Positions 63,155 to 64,000 of a stretch of 64,000 nucleotides of DNA are shown piece after piece. The DNA lies in NCBI GenBank assembly GCA_045810625.1, contig JBJMVQ010000057.1, positions 36,774 through 100,773 of the forward strand. Reading direction: 5' to 3'. Source of the DNA: JACQFZ01 sp045810625. Its GTDB lineage: Bacteria > Pseudomonadota > Gammaproteobacteria > Acidiferrobacterales > Sulfurifustaceae. Each line of letters starts with the position of its first letter. The stretch's first letter is position 1. The position numbers were made by a program, and so were the translations under genes. Under the pieces are notes generated by a model. That model made no database searches, was not told where the DNA came from, and saw only the letters and a program-made list of their open reading frames with translations.

Positions 63155-64000
63155 ATGCCAAGCGGCAAAGAGATACGCACCAAGATCAAGAGCGTGCAAA
63201 ACACGCGCAAGATCACCAAGGCGATGGAAATGGTGGCGGCGAGCAAGATGCGCAAGGCGCAGGAGCGCATGCGCCACGCGCGTCCGTACGGCGAAAAAAT
63301 TCGCGTGCTCGCGGCGAACCTGTCGCACGCGTACACCGAATACCGGCATCCGTTCCTGGTGAAGCGCGACAAGGTCGAGCGCGTAGGGCTCATCGTCGTC
63401 ACGACCGACAAGGGCCTGGCCGGCGGTTTGAACACCAACGCGCTGCGCGTGGCGCTGAACGCGATGAAGGAATGGGAAGCGAACGGCGTGCGCGAGATCC
63501 GCGTCACGGCGATCGGCAACAAGGGCTTCGGCTTCATGCAGCGCCTGGGCGCCAAGCTGGTGTCGCACGTGATCGGCCTCGGTGACGTGCCGCGGTTGGA
63601 GAAACTGATCGGCGCCGTGAAGGTAATGCTCGATGCTTTCCAGGCGGGCGAGCTCGACCGCGTGTTTATCGTCTACACGCGCTTCATCAACACCATGCGC
63701 CAGGAGCCGGTGCTCGAGCAGCTGCTGCCGTTGACCGGCGAGCGCATGGGCGCGCCGGGGCACAGCTGGGACTACATCTACGAACCGGACGCGCGCGTCG
63801 TGATCGACGAGCTGCTGCGCCGCTACGTCGAGGCGCTCGTGTATCAGGCGCTCGCGGAAAACATGGCGTCCGAGCAGTCGGCGCGCATGGTGGCGATGAA
63901 GGCGGCGAGCGACAACGCGAAGAACGTCATCGACGAGCTGCAGCTCGTCTACAACAAGACGCGCCAGGCCGCGATTACGAAGGAAATTTCCGAGATCGTC
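63155..64000 (+). CDS. atpG: ATP synthase F1 subunit gamma (3' end cut by window)
   Basis: 282 codons are visible with no stop before the window edge; about 5-8 residues are probably missing. It starts MPSGKEIRTKIKSVQNTRKI, contains TKAMEMVAASKMRKAQ and the TTDKGLAGGLNTN loop, and ends in the helix NKTRQAAITKEISEIV, which forms the central rotor shaft. It lies 33 bases after atpA in the standard atp order. Confidence 0.97.
   Translation, partial: MPSGKEIRTKIKSVQNTRKITKAMEMVAASKMRKAQERMRHARPYGEKIRVLAANLSHAYTEYRHPFLVKRDKVERVGLIVVTTDKGLAGGLNTNALRVALNAMKEWEANGVREIRVTAIGNKGFGFMQRLGAKLVSHVIGLGDVPRLEKLIGAVKVMLDAFQAGELDRVFIVYTRFINTMRQEPVLEQLLPLTGERMGAPGHSWDYIYEPDARVVIDELLRRYVEALVYQALAENMASEQSARMVAMKAASDNAKNVIDELQLVYNKTRQAAITKEISEIV

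Overview
The window is a GC-rich, densely packed chromosomal segment from a proteobacterium, most likely Gammaproteobacteria or Betaproteobacteria. This rests on gene content and order: dnaA-dnaN-gyrB facing rpmH-rnpA-yidD-yidC-mnmE, a mnmG-rsmG-parA-parB-atp block, def-fmt-rsmB followed by DUF4390-ntrYX, topA-smg-dprA-LysM, a torF-glnK-amtB ammonium operon, and an SAH riboswitch ahead of ahcY. I cannot name a species. Nearly everything is housekeeping. I saw no insertion sequence, prophage, CRISPR array or genomic island. The likely replication origin is at about 44.3-44.5 kb.

Layout. 0-7 kb: a SPOR-domain protein, a small inverted-repeat element, arginine decarboxylase (speA) diverging from spermidine synthase (speE), then the minus-strand porin-glnK-amtB operon with a convincing sigma-54 promoter, an NtrC-type site and an intercistronic attenuator-like hairpin. 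7-9.6 kb: ubiK, the ComM-type ATPase and a membrane-anchored cytochrome c5. 9.7-18.5 kb (minus): tRNA-Arg(CCG), the complete 2-oxoglutarate dehydrogenase set (sucA, sucB, lpdA), a DsbA-type oxidoreductase, a LON-domain protein and mpl. 18.7-26.4 kb: rnd, then mltA, topA, smg, dprA and a LysM protein on the minus strand. 26.4-33.6 kb (plus): def, fmt, rsmB, DUF4390, ntrY and ntrX in one tightly coupled run. 33.6-35.4 kb: two tandem LpxL/LpxM-type acyltransferases. 35.6-40.6 kb (plus): metK, SAH riboswitch, ahcY and metF (methyl cycle), then apaH and apaG.

40.6-64 kb is the origin region. gyrB, dnaN and dnaA run left on the minus strand, without recF. Two parS palindromes sit between dnaN and gyrB, and DnaA boxes sit between dnaA and dnaN. 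rpmH, rnpA, yidD, yidC and mnmE run right. A MoxR-DUF58-TgpA operon on the minus strand interrupts before mnmG, rsmG, parA, parB, a small Sel1-like protein and the F-type ATP synthase operon atpIBEFHA(G), which is cut by the window end. The parS sites, ParA and ParB together form the chromosome segregation system.

I did not find a plainly new multigene system. The observations most worth checking are: an NtrX whose AAA+ domain has lost the Walker A lysine, the Walker B acidic pair and the GAFTGA loop; an rnpA gene with no ATG, GTG or TTG start, apparently starting at ATA overlapping the rpmH stop; an acyltransferase with HX4N in place of HX4D/E; a hairpin-rich leader in front of the ATP synthase operon; and the short inverted-repeat elements near the left end.
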